Shown here in pieces: positions 35,293 to 47,790 of a DNA stretch of 64,000 nt (position 1 is the first letter of the stretch; every line of letters starts with the position of its first letter). Source of the stretch: Siphonodentalium dalli (taxonomy: Eukaryota > Mollusca > Scaphopoda > Gadilida > Siphonodentaliidae). A program made the translations under genes and the position numbers. Under the pieces are notes generated by a model. That model made no database searches, was not told the origin of the DNA, and saw only the letters and a program-made list of their open reading frames with translations. Where the stretch lies: positions 9,467,729-9,531,728 of the forward strand of contig CP136068.1 in the NCBI GenBank assembly GCA_032622095.1. The letters run 5' to 3'.

Positions 35293-35787
35293 CTAGTGTC
35301 CGGATTTAAAATGTTCAACTCTGTAATATAACATCGGTAGGTAAGTCTGGTTGCGAAACAAAAGTGTCAACTGCACCATGGTCGCGCAAACATTAGAAAT
35401 AGAAACTTCGGGATCAACGTTGGTTGACACAATGGGCGGTTTATCGGATACACTCATGCAGATAACATCGGTAGGTAAGTCTGGTTGCGAAACAAAAGTG
35501 TCAACTTTACCGTTGGTCGCGCAAACATTAGAAATAGAAACATCGGGATCAACGTTGGTTGACATCATGGGCGGTTTCTCGGTCAAACTCTGGCATATAA
35601 CATCGGTATGTAAGTCTGGTTGCGAAACAGAGATGTTAACTGCACCGTTGGTCGCGCTAACATCAGAAATAGAAACTTCAGGATCAACGTTGGTTGACAT
35701 CATGGGTGGTTTCTCGGTCAAACTCTGGCATATAATATCGGTAGGTAAGTATGGTTGCTGAATAGCAGAACAGGTACTCAGTTCCAC
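35293..35787 (-). pseudogene. Hypothetical coding repeat, three 135-bp units, frame-broken
   Basis: A minus-strand open frame contains a 45-residue repeat that includes VICQSLTEKPPMMSTNVDP and SVSQPDLHTD. On the + strand, unit starts at about 35331, 35465, 35600 and 35735 give spacings of 134, 135 and 135 bp. The 134-bp unit has a 1-nt deletion near 35380, after which the frame changes to a different sequence and stops before 35293. Units differ by substitutions that often change residues. The multiple-of-three period suggests past coding. A possible acceptor (minus strand TTCTGCTATTCAG) lies at the upstream end near 35757. No known family was recognised, and a non-coding minisatellite is the alternative. 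Confidence 0.35.
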
Positions 35788-36785
35788 TTTGTCCGATGTT
35801 ACGTAATATCGTATAATACAGTTACGTTTTGATCGATGTGACCAAAAAATTACTCAGAATTGTCACATCGACCAAAGTTGCACAGAAAAGTACCACCATA
35901 ACAGCATATCAAACATATTGGAACTGATTTATGTATCACAAATAACTGATGACAAAAAATAACTAAGCAAATAAACTATAAGACAAAGTGGAACTGAATC
36001 CATCCTACTTTAGAGCACAACGAACAAGGGAGAATCGCTGATATATCCATAACGAAGCAAGATACGACATCGGGCATAAGCGCATCGGATAGAGCTTGAC
36101 AATTTACACCGGGTGAGTATGGTTCGGACGTTTCGTACCACTAGGCCACTTAGAACACTTTGGAACTGAGGTGACGAAATATTGTTTCATGTTACCTTGA
36201 CCCCAACAGTGTCAAGTAATAGGGATTTCTGCAAAACAGTGGTCTCAGACACCGGCGTGACTTTTTACCTCCTAAACTTTGTCATCTGCATGAAAACAAG
36301 TTTTTTTTGAAAATCCCAGTTGTGAGAAGTTTGAAAGTTTTTGATATTATTGTGAGGAAACAGTTTTCTTCTAGACAACGTATGCGGCTGTGCTCGGAAA
36401 AATCTTGTTTTTGTGTCACATGGGTAAAAAAATTGCTTATTTTGGCCATTTTTGCATAAACATTTCATTTTTCTGGCATTTAATCATAGGGCATAACACT
36501 TGCTACCCCCCATTACCTGATAATTGTGTATCAAAATATTAAAGCCCAGTATATACTCAACCCAGGCATGTATATATTGTGTATTTTTTTGTGAGTTCCC
36601 ATTTGAGTTATTGTTCAATGAATTGACGCCCTCCCTATTCCTGCAGCCATCCCTGCATAAACTGTGGAGTGTCACTTTTGGGTTCTGCCCAGCCTAATTC
36701 TCAATTTGGCTCCGTTTGAGTTTGTCAGTCAGTACCCAATAATATCTTGTTCAACCTGACAAACTCTAATTTTGAATAGGTGACA

Positions 36786-37023
36786 TAGACAGGACACAAC
36801 GCGCATCTTAATCGAATATTTTATCGAATGAGTTGCGATGGTGCCAGGACATATTTCGCGAGAGCGTAGCTTGAGCGAAATGTAACTATGCGCCGTCCGC
36901 AACGATTAGATAAAATATTCGAGATTATGATGCAAGTTGGGTTCTGTATTTATTCTACACCGTTGTGTCAGATAAGTTCAATCTGTGACGCATGCACCTT
37001 CATTGATACTGTAGCTGCCTTTT
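36786..37023 (-). repeat. Dispersed repeat F, copy 3, split by element G
   Basis: It begins GACACAACGCGCATCTTAAT and breaks off at the left TTAA of element G. The rest continues at 37595-37770 (CGTCATCTTTCTCGGCGACA). Confidence 0.65.
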
Positions 37024-37594
37024 TAAAGGGGTGCTGTACGCCATTTTTAATAAATTCCCGGTGATAACAACGATCTAATTAAATATCGATACTATATAGA
37101 AAACTAAGTAATTTGAGTCGAAGATGTATTCTGTAAACGTTCAGGTTAATATGTTATATTGAAATCAAAGTTAGTAATTTGATATAAATTTAATTTATGG
37201 CTGGAGTCATAAATTAAATTACGAATTTCCGTATACAAGACATAATTCACGGATAGTGGATTGGGCAAAGCGTGACACACATGACCGTGTAAACAATTAT
37301 GTTGATAAGGGGCGTAAACTCAAGCCACTCACTGACTAGTGACTATACAATGACTTAACGAGTATATGGGACTAGTATGCATATATTATAACATTTATTT
37401 GATACATTTGCTTGAAAACTTTCCAAAAATTACTCGACAACGACAATTGGTATTTTCGCATTCCTGCTAATTTACCATCCGTAACATTACTTCGTACGCA
37501 ACAGCCTTTCAAATAATGGAAATCTGGGTACATTATTCTACAATCCAGAGACTAAAGAAACCAACAACAACATTTGGGTACACTATCCCTTTAA
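37023..37594. mobile_element. TTAA-ended MITE, family G
   Basis: The ends are TTAAAGGGGTGCTGTACG and ACACTATCCCTTTAA. An inner palindrome lies around 37195-37215 (TTATGGCTGGAGTCATAA). A second copy lies inverted at 40872-41370. Confidence 0.75.
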
Positions 37595-39068
37595 GTCTTC
37601 TTGATGAATAACCAATACTAATCGGGGCATCACCCGAAGGGATCGTTGACATAATATACGTCATCTTTCTCGGCGACAACGTCAACATGAATAGTTCCGG
37701 CTTAATAATGTGTTTTTAATGGCTGGGATTTCGTTGAATAGATGTGCCTCACGTCTATGGGTGTGCATGCTGTTTTGTAATAAATATGAATAAATGTATA
37801 GAATAGTAGATGGGCTGCCGGGTCCGTGTTAAACATTACACAACTATTTGAAATGTGTTCTATCGGCCAACAAGTATAAACATACACATTGGCAGAATCC
37901 GACAACATGCTTTGTCAAGGCCCAACGATTAACCCGTTTTCCGAATGTGTGTGGTTCCAATCCCTACCCCATCCCTGTCTCGGGCGCCACTCCGGAAAAT
38001 GTATATATCCAATCGATGCACGACCAGATATTACACTATTATATAGATAATGCATGGTTTGGGGTTGACTCTATGCCAAAAACAGCCTGATTGGTCATCA
38101 TGCGACTCGTGGACTATTCCTCATTGATCACCGATATTCTGGCCAAGTCAATGACAAGACATTCACTATTGTGAATTCTCACATAATTTCTGTGTCTGAT
38201 TTTTATTTGTCGCGAAATTTGGAATCGGTCTCAGATTTAACAATTTATACGGCAACCTTTTGGCGATGACACAAGGGCATAAAACGAATTTGGCATGCCC
38301 CCCCCCCCTGATTCGGCATGCCCCCCCCCGATTCGGCATGCCCCCCCCCCCCGATTCGGCCTGTCCCCATGACAATGATTATTGCCTCCCCACCGTTCAA
38401 TATTATTCCAGGAATTTGTGCATTGTGCATGGTTTGAATCGATAAAATTGCGCGTTATTTCCAAACAATGATATGGAACGCAATGACCGGCATAACTGCA
38501 GGTAGAGTTGTTGTTCTTTGCAAAGATAGTCTGTTAACATTTTCTTTTTCTAAATACTCATTGACATTAGTTCCCTCAGTTAATATTCAGATAATAAGTT
38601 CAACATATGGACACTTGTTAAACTTATTATCTGAACATTTCCCTCCAAAGGGAATAAATGCTTCTGCACTTTTATCGTTTCCTCTGTTTGCCGTCAGCTC
38701 ATTTTTCTGAACACCCGTCTGAAATGAATATTATACCATGTTTAGCACTGTATACTTCTATAGTTGAATGATAGAATCCATTCAAATAGAGAGGGTTAAT
38801 TCAATATAAGATGATACTGTGGTCTGTTTCTGTATTGTAATATTCGATAGCAGTGTCCACGTTATTCTGACTGGAGTTGTTTTTATCGACTCGCATGCAG
38901 TATAGATGTAACAACATAAATAATTGAACTTCCTTGAAATACGTTGAAGTATGAACATATTGTTGATGAGTGATGCCAGAGAACAAACACATCGATGAAG
39001 TGTGAACAAGTTAATGTCATATTCTAAGATATATAGATTAATGTCATTTGTTACAGTGACACATACGT
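37595..39068. other. Remainder of repeat F, then non-coding DNA
   Basis: 37595-37770 completes repeat F. At 38293-38362 there are three imperfect copies of a CGGCATG + C-run motif. No exon was recognised. Confidence 0.4.
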
Positions 39069-39069
39069 T

Positions 39070-39170
39070 TGATGTCCCCATAGGGTGAATTTAGCGACCC
39101 TAGCCCTAGCCCACTGTGCGGGATAGAAATTTCACCCTCTGGGAACCTCATACTGCAAATGTCATGCATG
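39070..39170. mobile_element. Solo hairpin end of family E
   Basis: GGGTGAATTTAGCGACC and TTCACCCTCTGGGAACCTCA face each other. There is no interior. Confidence 0.6.
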
Positions 39171-39629
39171 CACCCTATATCCAGACTCGCTTTTCAAGTA
39201 TTCCACAGATACATGCATCTACATGTCGCGGTTTTTATAAACCTGTTCATGCTAAACTCCAGGTAAAATCCATCGATTTCGTGCACAAATAATCGCTGTC
39301 GACACAGGCCTCTGGGAAAAAAACACGCAATACCGATATAGTCTGTACCGAGCAGAAACACTGGTATAGTATATATAATTGGTATATATGGTATTTTTTC
39401 CCCACATGGGCCCACATGTGCTGTGAGCGCCACTAATGCCCTTACTCTTTCATACGACAAACAAGTGACAATACTTAAATATAAATCCTATAGTGTCACT
39501 GTTATTTCCATAGGTTTGAATCGCCATCTCACATACTTATTCGCGATTAACCCTTTAGTCAATTGCACACATATTTATAAGCTGGTCTGACATATTTATA
39601 TTTGGAACGCACACAATGCATGTTGTCAC

Positions 39630-40000
39630 ACGGATTTGTGTACCCACTCCATAAACATCTATTTTAGGCGTGTGTTGCAGCATCAACAACATGTGACAAC
39701 ATGAAAATATATATGTCAAATGGCCGCGACTTGCAAAAAGTCTGTTTCGCCCATATTTGAGGTGATGTTTGTCAAATTTTGCCAATATTGGACGCTCAAT
39801 TGAAAAAAATACGGGTTCGTGTATTTCAACGGAAATGAACCAACATTTAATGTACTTTGGAAATAAGCGACACCAATTATACGTTGTCCTTTTACTTATT
39901 TCACACCGGCGTTACGTGCATGACACTTCCGGATGAAAACAGGGAGGTAATTTTGGCAGAATTGCACGTGAAGGTATCGTAGATCTTGATGACCGAACGA
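39630..40000. repeat. Dispersed repeat J, copy 1
   Basis: Similar to 63255-63600: CATAAACATCTATTTT, then GCAACA, GGCCGCGA, TTTGTCAAATTTTG and TTTTGGCAGAATT-like blocks. Confidence 0.5.
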
Positions 40001-40132
40001 AGGTCAGTTCATCAGGATAGCAGAACTTAGTCTGGAAGTTTTTAGACAATTAAAGTACCAACCAAATAAGCCTAATTGCAGGCCATTATACAATAAACAT
40101 GATTCATTACTTAGTTATGTCCAAAATAGTGT

Positions 40133-40596
40133 TTAACCCTTTCAGTGCCAGGGGCCGATCCGCATCAGCCCTAATTTACGGTCTGTAAAATCGGCCCTTT
40201 TTTTGTTTAGATTTTTTTTTTTTTTGGGTTTAATTTTTTTTGGGTATGCTTAAGCATGCTATAGCGAATTAAAAACAAACTGGATAAAACCTTAGGGGGC
40301 ATGTTATAACTCAAAACTATCACCAAGTATTCATAGTAATAATTTTGATACCCATGACAAATGTAAGATTCCCTGGCACTAAACCTACAAAATAAGTATG
40401 TTAAAGAATATAAGACAAAATTATTAAAATTATAAAAAATTGTAAAAAATAATAACAAATGATGAAAAATTGTTAGGCCAATGCATTCTCTTATATATGC
40501 GAGGCGACCTATGATCGACTCGCATATATAAGAGAATGCATTGGCACAGGGTATATGGGTTGTTACAAAAATCGGACCTGGCACTGAAAGGGTTAA
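40133..40596. mobile_element. piggyBac-like MITE, family B, copy 2 with hairpin core
   Basis: It runs from TTAACCCTTTCAGTGCCAGG to GGCACTGAAAGGGTTAA, with a complete core at 40477-40551. The interior closely follows 5374-5798. Confidence 0.78.
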
Positions 40597-40871
40597 ATAT
40601 AAAAGCTTTCGTTCATGACCCCTCGGTTGTGTAACGACACATACATAAGTTATTTTTCAAATTGTTGTGAACTATATTCTGGTGACGTGCTGCGAGTTGC
40701 TTCCATGATGTAGAAACAAGTTGGGGTTGTGCATGGTAACTTGATTGAATTCACATGACTTAACCTATGTTGGTGTTGAACACCCCCAGATGAGTGTCTG
40801 ACTTAATTAACTTTAACATATCAACAACATGAGGAAATTTAACACACACAAAAAAAAACAATGGTGTCCAT

Positions 40872-41370
40872 TTAAAGGGATACTGTACTCAAATGTTGTT
40901 GGTTTCTATAGTCTCTGAGTCATAGAATAAGGTAACCAGATTTCCATTATTTGAAAGCCTGTTGAGTACGAACTAATGTTACGGATGGCAGATTAGCCGG
41001 AATGCGAAAATGCAAATGGTTATTGTCGAGTATTGTTTGTACAGTTTTCAAGCACAAGTATGAAATAAATGTTATATTATATGCATATTTTTGTACACGA
41101 TCATGTGTGCCACGCGTTGTCCAATCCACTATCCGTCAATTAATTTGATTACGTCTTGCACACGGAAATTCGTAATTTAATTAATTTATGGCTTCAGCCA
41201 TAAATTTAATTTATATCAAATTATTAACTTTGATTTTAAGATAACCTATTAACCTGAACGTTTACAGAATTCATCTTCGACTCAAATTACTTATTTTTCT
41301 ATATATTATCGATAGTAGATCATTGTTATTATCGGGAATTTGTTGAAAATGGCGTACAGTGCCCCTTTAA
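40872..41370. mobile_element. TTAA-ended MITE, family G, inverted copy
   Basis: It begins TTAAAGGGATACTGTAC and ends GTACAGTGCCCCTTTAA. It is the inverse of 37023-37594 along most of its length. Confidence 0.75.
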
Positions 41371-41981
41371 GTCCGCACAAGAGCTCTCGTGTGGCCAATA
41401 TTTGAACTCAGTTCACAATGTTTTCAATGTCGCAACTTGGGATACAGTAACGGATTTGAACAAGTCAATGGCGATTATATTATTTTCTAGAACGTTAAGT
41501 GACAGACAGCGTTTCGCATTAATCCAGGCAAAGCATGCAAGCCATATTCAATAAAGAATTTCTCTGGATCTATCCGGGTAAAAATCATGAAATTCACATA
41601 TCATCAATTTCATTGTATATCGAATTTGAATATTTATTAAAAGGAGACGAAACAACAGATTTAATACGTTTGAGAGGTTGGATATCGCGTTTTATATTTT
41701 GTCCCTTCAGGTATTATCAAAGAACTGCTAAACTATAATGAATAATTGTACACAACAATCACAAACTTGGTTGTTGTCTTGGCTCTATCAACACACTTAT
41801 AGAAGGCAAACCTCTTAACTAATTGTTTATGCCATAATACTTTGGGTGTTTACTGCTACGCTAATCTGGCTGTGCCATTGGGGCGATGGTATATCTCGCA
41901 GGACAACACATTTCGGGTTTCATTCTATGCGAATTATTTGAGGAAATTTTTGTAAGGCTGATCTGGCCGTGTCAGTGGAGC

Positions 41982-42068
41982 TATGGCGATGGGGGTATCT
42001 CACAGGACAACACATTTCGGATTTTCGAGGATGTATCTTCGCGGAAGTCTCATTGTTGCAGTATGTAA
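41982..42068 (+). repeat. Left copy of 87-bp direct repeat (target-site duplication)
   Basis: This copy is identical to 43166-43252 and abuts the LINE fragment. The sequence just before it (41860-41980) also contains an older, diverged copy of part of the same motif (GGACAACACATTTCGG), so the target was already a tandem repeat. Confidence 0.85.
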
Positions 42069-43165
42069 AACATCAGCTACATGTTCGGAAACTTTTATTT
42101 CTGGGAGACCTCATTCATTTACCTACGACACACGACACCCCTCTCATAATATTCCTGTACAAAATATATCAACTACAACTGTTCAATCTCCCAGCAACAG
42201 GCTTTGCTGCTGACATCACTGACATCATTCAATTGTACAATCTCGAGTCGTACTTGAGGAATTTTCTCAAGGAAGGATGTTTTCCGACTAAACCCTGTTG
42301 GAAAAGTATCGTCAAAACAGCTGTGCGTGACCATTACTCTGATGAATGAACATCAGTCTCCGAGGACACACAGTTACACCGTCTGCTCTCGACCCACAGC
42401 GATCCCCTCTCTTCCTGGAGCAACTGGAGACTCCTTGCTGAGAACCCACATCAGTCAGCAGAATTGAGGAACCTCGCTATCCTTTGTAACAAAACAACGT
42501 TCAAAAACAACTCTGTGTGCTCAGCTTGTAGAGCAATCTATAACGACGAGATGGAGCACATCACAAATTCGTGTACCTCCCCGGCAATGGTTCAACTACG
42601 TTACATCTACTGGTGTGGTATCCTGGACCATTACGGAATCGATGTCTTCGTGTTCATGGATTCCCTGGAACCAAATCGTCTTCACGAATTCTGTCTAGGG
42701 GGCACTGCCTCTGACCCACAACCGGTCGTAGAACTCTGTTGGGACAAACTTTTGATATTCGCGGCACAGTTTCTCCTCCGGGCATGTCGGTTCATCAAAC
42801 AAATTGTATAAAATGACGGAGTTCGCGTTCTCCGATGAAATATTATTTATTTTGTGACAGTAACCACTAGCGTGTGAGAATGAAATAAGCCAAATACATT
42901 TATCTCTCTTTCACGAAGCCACTTGCGTGTGAGATAGACATCATACTATTTGTATCTTTATAACTATCTTCTCTTACTCTCTTTCTCAATACCACTCCAT
43001 CTCTCTGAACTCAGTGTCATTCCAGAACTATCCATCTCTCTATATTCTGTCTTCGCAATGTATATATCCTAATTTATTGTATAGAATGTGTTATCGGATC
43101 TAGATACTTATGAATACTGTGTAACACTATGTATGCTCTTCAGTAATGGAGGTAATAAACACATA
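42069..43165 (+). mobile_element. 5'-truncated non-LTR retrotransposon (LINE) 3' end
   Basis: The insert carries the C-terminal part of a LINE-type ORF2 in one frame to the TAA near 42809, interrupted by one TGA at 42347-42349. Before the stop it reads KHQLHVRKLLFLGDLIHLP. After it comes SVCSACRAIYNDEMEHITNSC, with CxxC and HxxxxC spacing like the zinc-binding tail of reverse-transcriptase ORFs. A ~350-bp 3' UTR follows, ending near GGTAATAAACACATA without a long poly-A. It is flanked by an identical 87-bp direct repeat (41982-42068 and 43166-43252), as expected of a target-site duplication. No reverse transcriptase or endonuclease part remains. Confidence 0.78.
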
Positions 43166-43252
43166 TATGGCGATGGGGGTATCTCACAGGACAACACATT
43201 TCGGATTTTCGAGGATGTATCTTCGCGGAAGTCTCATTGTTGCAGTATGTAA
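43166..43252 (+). repeat. Right copy of 87-bp direct repeat (target-site duplication)
   Basis: Perfect match to 41982-42068 by eye. The identity ends at both sides exactly at the insert borders. Confidence 0.85.
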
Positions 43253-43708
43253 CTTTTATTACCGCGTTAATTGCTTTCGATGTTTAGGAACAATGGCCGT
43301 CCACTCTTGAATATTGTTATTGTTAATGCATAATATAACAGGTAACTGTACTGATGACGTATGTCTCAGTTGGAATGTAGAACAAAGGTCGTATTGCGAA
43401 GTATCGGGCGTGTATTTAATCCGATTACTATATTTTTTTGGTCCACATTTAAATTAGAGGCTTTCTGTTGTGGTGAATGAGAAACTTGCAGTAACAAGCC
43501 GTCGTTTTTGTAATAATTTGAAGTATTAGTTGTTTTAACGGAATTCTGAGGTGGTGCGTTCATAAAACCAATATATTTTATATTACAAGTTATATATATG
43601 ACTAATACTATGATCTTGAGGGCGTTCCAAATTTGACTATGGTTTTCTTGTTGAAATATATCCACGTGTCACTTTAAATATCAACAATATGAGGACATAC
43701 TGCACATA

Positions 43709-43897
43709 TACAGTAATGCTCTAAATAATCGACTCCTTAACCACAGCAGAATTATGGGTAACTATTCAGGATTTAGTCTGAAATATGACTTGTTGCCATT
43801 CATCGGAAAGCTCTAGGCCATATTTCAGACTAAATCCTGAAAAGATACCCATAATTCTGCTCTGGTTAAGGAGTCGATTATTTAGAGCATTACTGTA
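43709..43897. mobile_element. mariner-like palindromic MITE, family D
   Basis: The ends are TACAGTAATGCTCTAAATAA and its inverse, with arms of about 90 bp. Confidence 0.75.
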
Positions 43898-44194
43898 TTT
43901 GATGAGGACATTCAACACAACACGCAATGCCATCGATTTAAGGTTACACCAGAGGCTGCCAAGATCACTGGTGCGCGAGTTCCTTATTCTAGCCAATAGA
44001 TTGAGTTCATATCAGTTCACATTGTTTTCAATATGAGGACAAATGAACCCCATCGATTCACACTTATAGATGTCACAGCAATGTCATACTTTATCTTTCA
44101 TGAACTATATATTCAAGTGATGAGGTTGATGGGAAGAATGGCACACGGAATAAAAACTGCATTCGTGATCAATGATAAGGGCCATCAACCTACG

Positions 44195-44850
44195 TCACTA
44201 ACTGTACCTCTAAACAGTCGCTTCAAACGTCAAGGCCAATTAGGAACCTACGTCACTAACTTAATCTCTAAACAGTCGCTTCAAACGTCCAGGCCAGTTA
44301 GGAACCTACGTCACTACTGTACCTCTAAACAGTCGCTTCAAACGTCCAGGCCAGTTGGGAACCTACGTCAATAATGTAATCTCTCAACCGTCGCTTCAAA
44401 CGTCCAGGTCAGTTAGGAACCTACGTCGCTAATTGAACATCTAAACAGTCGCTTCAAACATTCAGGCCAGTTAGGAACATAACGTCAATAATGTAACCTC
44501 TAAACAGTCGCTTCAATTGTCCAGGCCAGTTAGGAACCTACGTCAATAATGTAATCTCACAAACGTCCAGGTCAGCTAGGAACCTACGTCAATAATTTAA
44601 TCTCTCAAACGTCCAGGCCATTTAGGAACATTACGTCAATAAAGTAATCTTTCAACCGTCGCTTCAAACGTCCAGGCCAACTACGAACCTACGTCAACAA
44701 TGTAATCTCTCAACCGTCGCTTCAAACGTCCAGGCCAACTACGAACCTACGTCAACAATGTAATCTCTCAACCGTCGCTTCAAATGTCCATGCCAGCTAC
44801 GAACCTACGTCAATAATGTAATCTCTCAACCGTAGCTTCAGACATTAGGA
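44195..44850. repeat. ~58-bp tandem array
   Basis: About 11 units built on AGTCGCTTCAAACGTCCAGG and GGAACCTACGTCA. Units vary by indels and some are shortened to about 47 bp. Confidence 0.9.
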
Positions 44851-47506
44851 TAGTTGTAACCATGCACCGTTGAGCTATATATTTGATGCATGAGTTATTG
44901 TACTTTGGAGTGCAAAAGGGTATGTGCATTTTATGATCATCTATTAAATAGTTGAGGTTGATGCTAAAATTCCGATCACAATCGGTACATATTTTCCTTG
45001 TAAATTTCAGTTATGAATATGAGTTTTTAACGAATACTGATTTTTGAATGTGCATTGGAAACTTTCAAAGCCCAAACTAGTTTTTTCCAACCAGATATAC
45101 GTTTCTTATAGGTTTTAAGCAAATATTAAAATAAAACCGCTTTTGGTTGGACATTTGTTTGGTAACGTACGTTCCCGGCAATGGAAGTCCGAAGGCCGGA
45201 ATAAAAGTTCTACAAAATATGAGCAGTTTTACACATACTAATTAAGTTGACGTTGGCGATCACTGTCGTGACACTTAAAAGATGCATAATCAGAATTAAC
45301 GTTCCTAAATTTACTATTTCTTTGGATTCGGGGGTAAACAATATTTGATTCGAGTCGAGGAACCCACCCAACAAAGCTCAGAGTGACCAGATATCGAGTT
45401 TTAAATTTTTTTTTATTTCCCGAGATATATAATTTTTGGAGGCCTGGCAAATATTCCTCAAGCACACGGTCTCAGACCAAATAGCGGATAAACATGAATA
45501 ACCCTAGAATCAAATGGCTTTGGATGTTAAATATTTGACAATCCGGCCAGATTTCGTTGAACAAACTGTTGATAAATAACACGTTTTGGGCAATTTTATA
45601 CTATAGCTGACTGGTTAGCATTATTTTTGGGCAATTTAGTTAATCGATTCTGAAAACTGAAGCAGAATTTCAAAAAATGTTGTTGTTTTTGGAATCTGAT
45701 GATATGGGGACTATCGAATCGTATTGAGTACCTTTAATGTATTATACGTAACGATTTCGTGTGCTCCTTAATCAGGCGAATATAACTCATGTTCAATGTC
45801 GCAGCTTGTAAAACATTGGCCACGTTTTGCTTGGACATAGCCAAACTTTAGACATGGTTTGCTGAACTCTTGACACTAAAACATGTCACACGTCTTAACG
45901 GCCGCCTTCAGTAATTTTCATCAAATGGGGACATGACAATCTGCGGGATGGGATGGAATATGGAATAGAACGACAATCAGCAGAACAGAATTTCGAATTG
46001 CGTGGAACGGCCGATATATCGAGGAATACAGCACGTATGGGGGCTCCTTTTGGTGTCTAACGGAAGGTCGGTATTCGCCCTAGCCACACATATTACCCGC
46101 CCCACACTGACCGGACACCGGAAGTTGCATTATTCGGTCGACAACTGACCTAACATAACATTTTCGAATGTAAGAAAAATGAGATTGGTTTTCAATCGAA
46201 TTCGGGGCATAATAATGATATAGTATGAACGCGCGGAGTTGTCATTATGTTCCCAATAATATGATTGTACATGTACGTGACACGTATACAGTCGAGCAAC
46301 CACATATGGTGTGATTTAAACCATAGAATGATAATTATGCGTAGTACCACTATTCTGAATGGATCATTGTCGCTATTCATTTTGGGGTGTTGTGTACCCT
46401 GCTTTACAAAAATGTGTTTTTTAGTACCCAGCTTGACCTTTGCTGTTTTCAGCTCACATTTCATACGGGCATAATCGTAAATCTTGCCGATCACATGGCG
46501 CATGGATAGTCATCATTGTTATTCCTGCCTCAAATTTGCTTAACTTTATCGGCGACGTTACGGTAATAATATTGTATGTAACATTATGCAGTCACCAGGC
46601 GGAGACCACAAGACAAAATTAATACAATCCTGTCTGGACTTTGGCCCGCGAAGACAAATGACGTACATGAAGTCACGAACCGTGCCATGACGTCATCACT
46701 GGTTGTCATTAAGCTAACCAACGAAATTGGTCCAAATTAAACTAATAGGCCCAGACCTATTTAACAATCTCAACACAGTTGCTAAAAGTCACCTGATAAA
46801 ATTTAAAAAATCCATACCCGCCATCCGAGTTTTTACCTGACCATACATGGAACAATCATATGACGCCATTCACATATCATACGTGACGTAATGACAACCT
46901 ACACACAGTCACATTGATTGTTATGATTTAATTCAGCGGCTTGAATTGGTGCAAATTGTGTTCTTCATTTTGCATTATCGACGTATTAGCCCCACGACCC
47001 ATTCAGTGATTACAATGGCAAAATTCACTTCTATAGGTTGAAGATATGGATTTGACTTGTTCTGTCTTACTGCATCAATTCCATACCCAATGGTATTACA
47101 GGTCACATATTATCACGCGTTGGTTTATATAACATCCTGAATTTTGCACTTTGACTAGGTCATACGGCATCCTATTTTTCTGGTCGAAAGTATAAATGAC
47201 ACAGATTTTATGCTTACGTGTGTGAATTTCCCCACACAACATTGTGCCACTTTACACAAATTCGTGATTGTACGAATTTGGCTCAACCGCACCAGGTCTC
47301 ATATTTTGATGTCGATCGGAGCTGTCTTGTCGAAGTTATTATGCCTCTGATTTCACGCCATCTGTTATGAATTTCCTACCCAATGGTATATGGAGGTGTC
47401 TCCCACCTTCTCTGGTTCGCGGGATTCGGATGATTTTGAAGTGGTACGCAGGACTCATACCCCTCTGTTAACCTTCCACGACGGTAGCTTCCTGAATGTT
47501 TGCGAA
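44851..47506. other. Non-coding stretch with repeat fragments
   Basis: It contains repeat M (45640-45740) and a patch at 46620-46740 (GGCCCGCGAAGACAAATGACG) similar to 56905-56990. No exon was recognised. Confidence 0.4.
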
Positions 47507-47790
47507 AACCCTGTGCCAATGCATTCTCTTATATATGCGAGTCGACCATAGGTCGCCTCGCATATATAAGAGAATCCATTAGCCTAACAAATTTCATAAT
47601 ATTTTTTATAATTGTTAGAAAAGGTAAGAAGAAATGAAAAAAAATGATGAAAAATTGTTAAAGAATGTAAGAAAGAATGATTAAAAAAAAATGATAAAAA
47701 TTTGTAAAGAATGTAAGAAAAAATGCTCAAGAATGATAAAAATTGTTAAAGAATGTAAGAAAAAATGATAAAAATTGTTAAAGAATGCAT
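47507..47790. mobile_element. Hairpin core followed by ~32-bp minisatellite
   Basis: The core lies at 47515-47583. From about 47630, several units of AATGATAAAAATTGTTAAAG and GAATGTAAGAAA follow. This looks like an expansion of the AT-rich interior seen beside cores in families A and B. Confidence 0.65.

Noticed and set aside
40207-40584. 125-codon minus-strand ORF
   Set aside because: It lies entirely within the family B MITE and includes the hairpin core.
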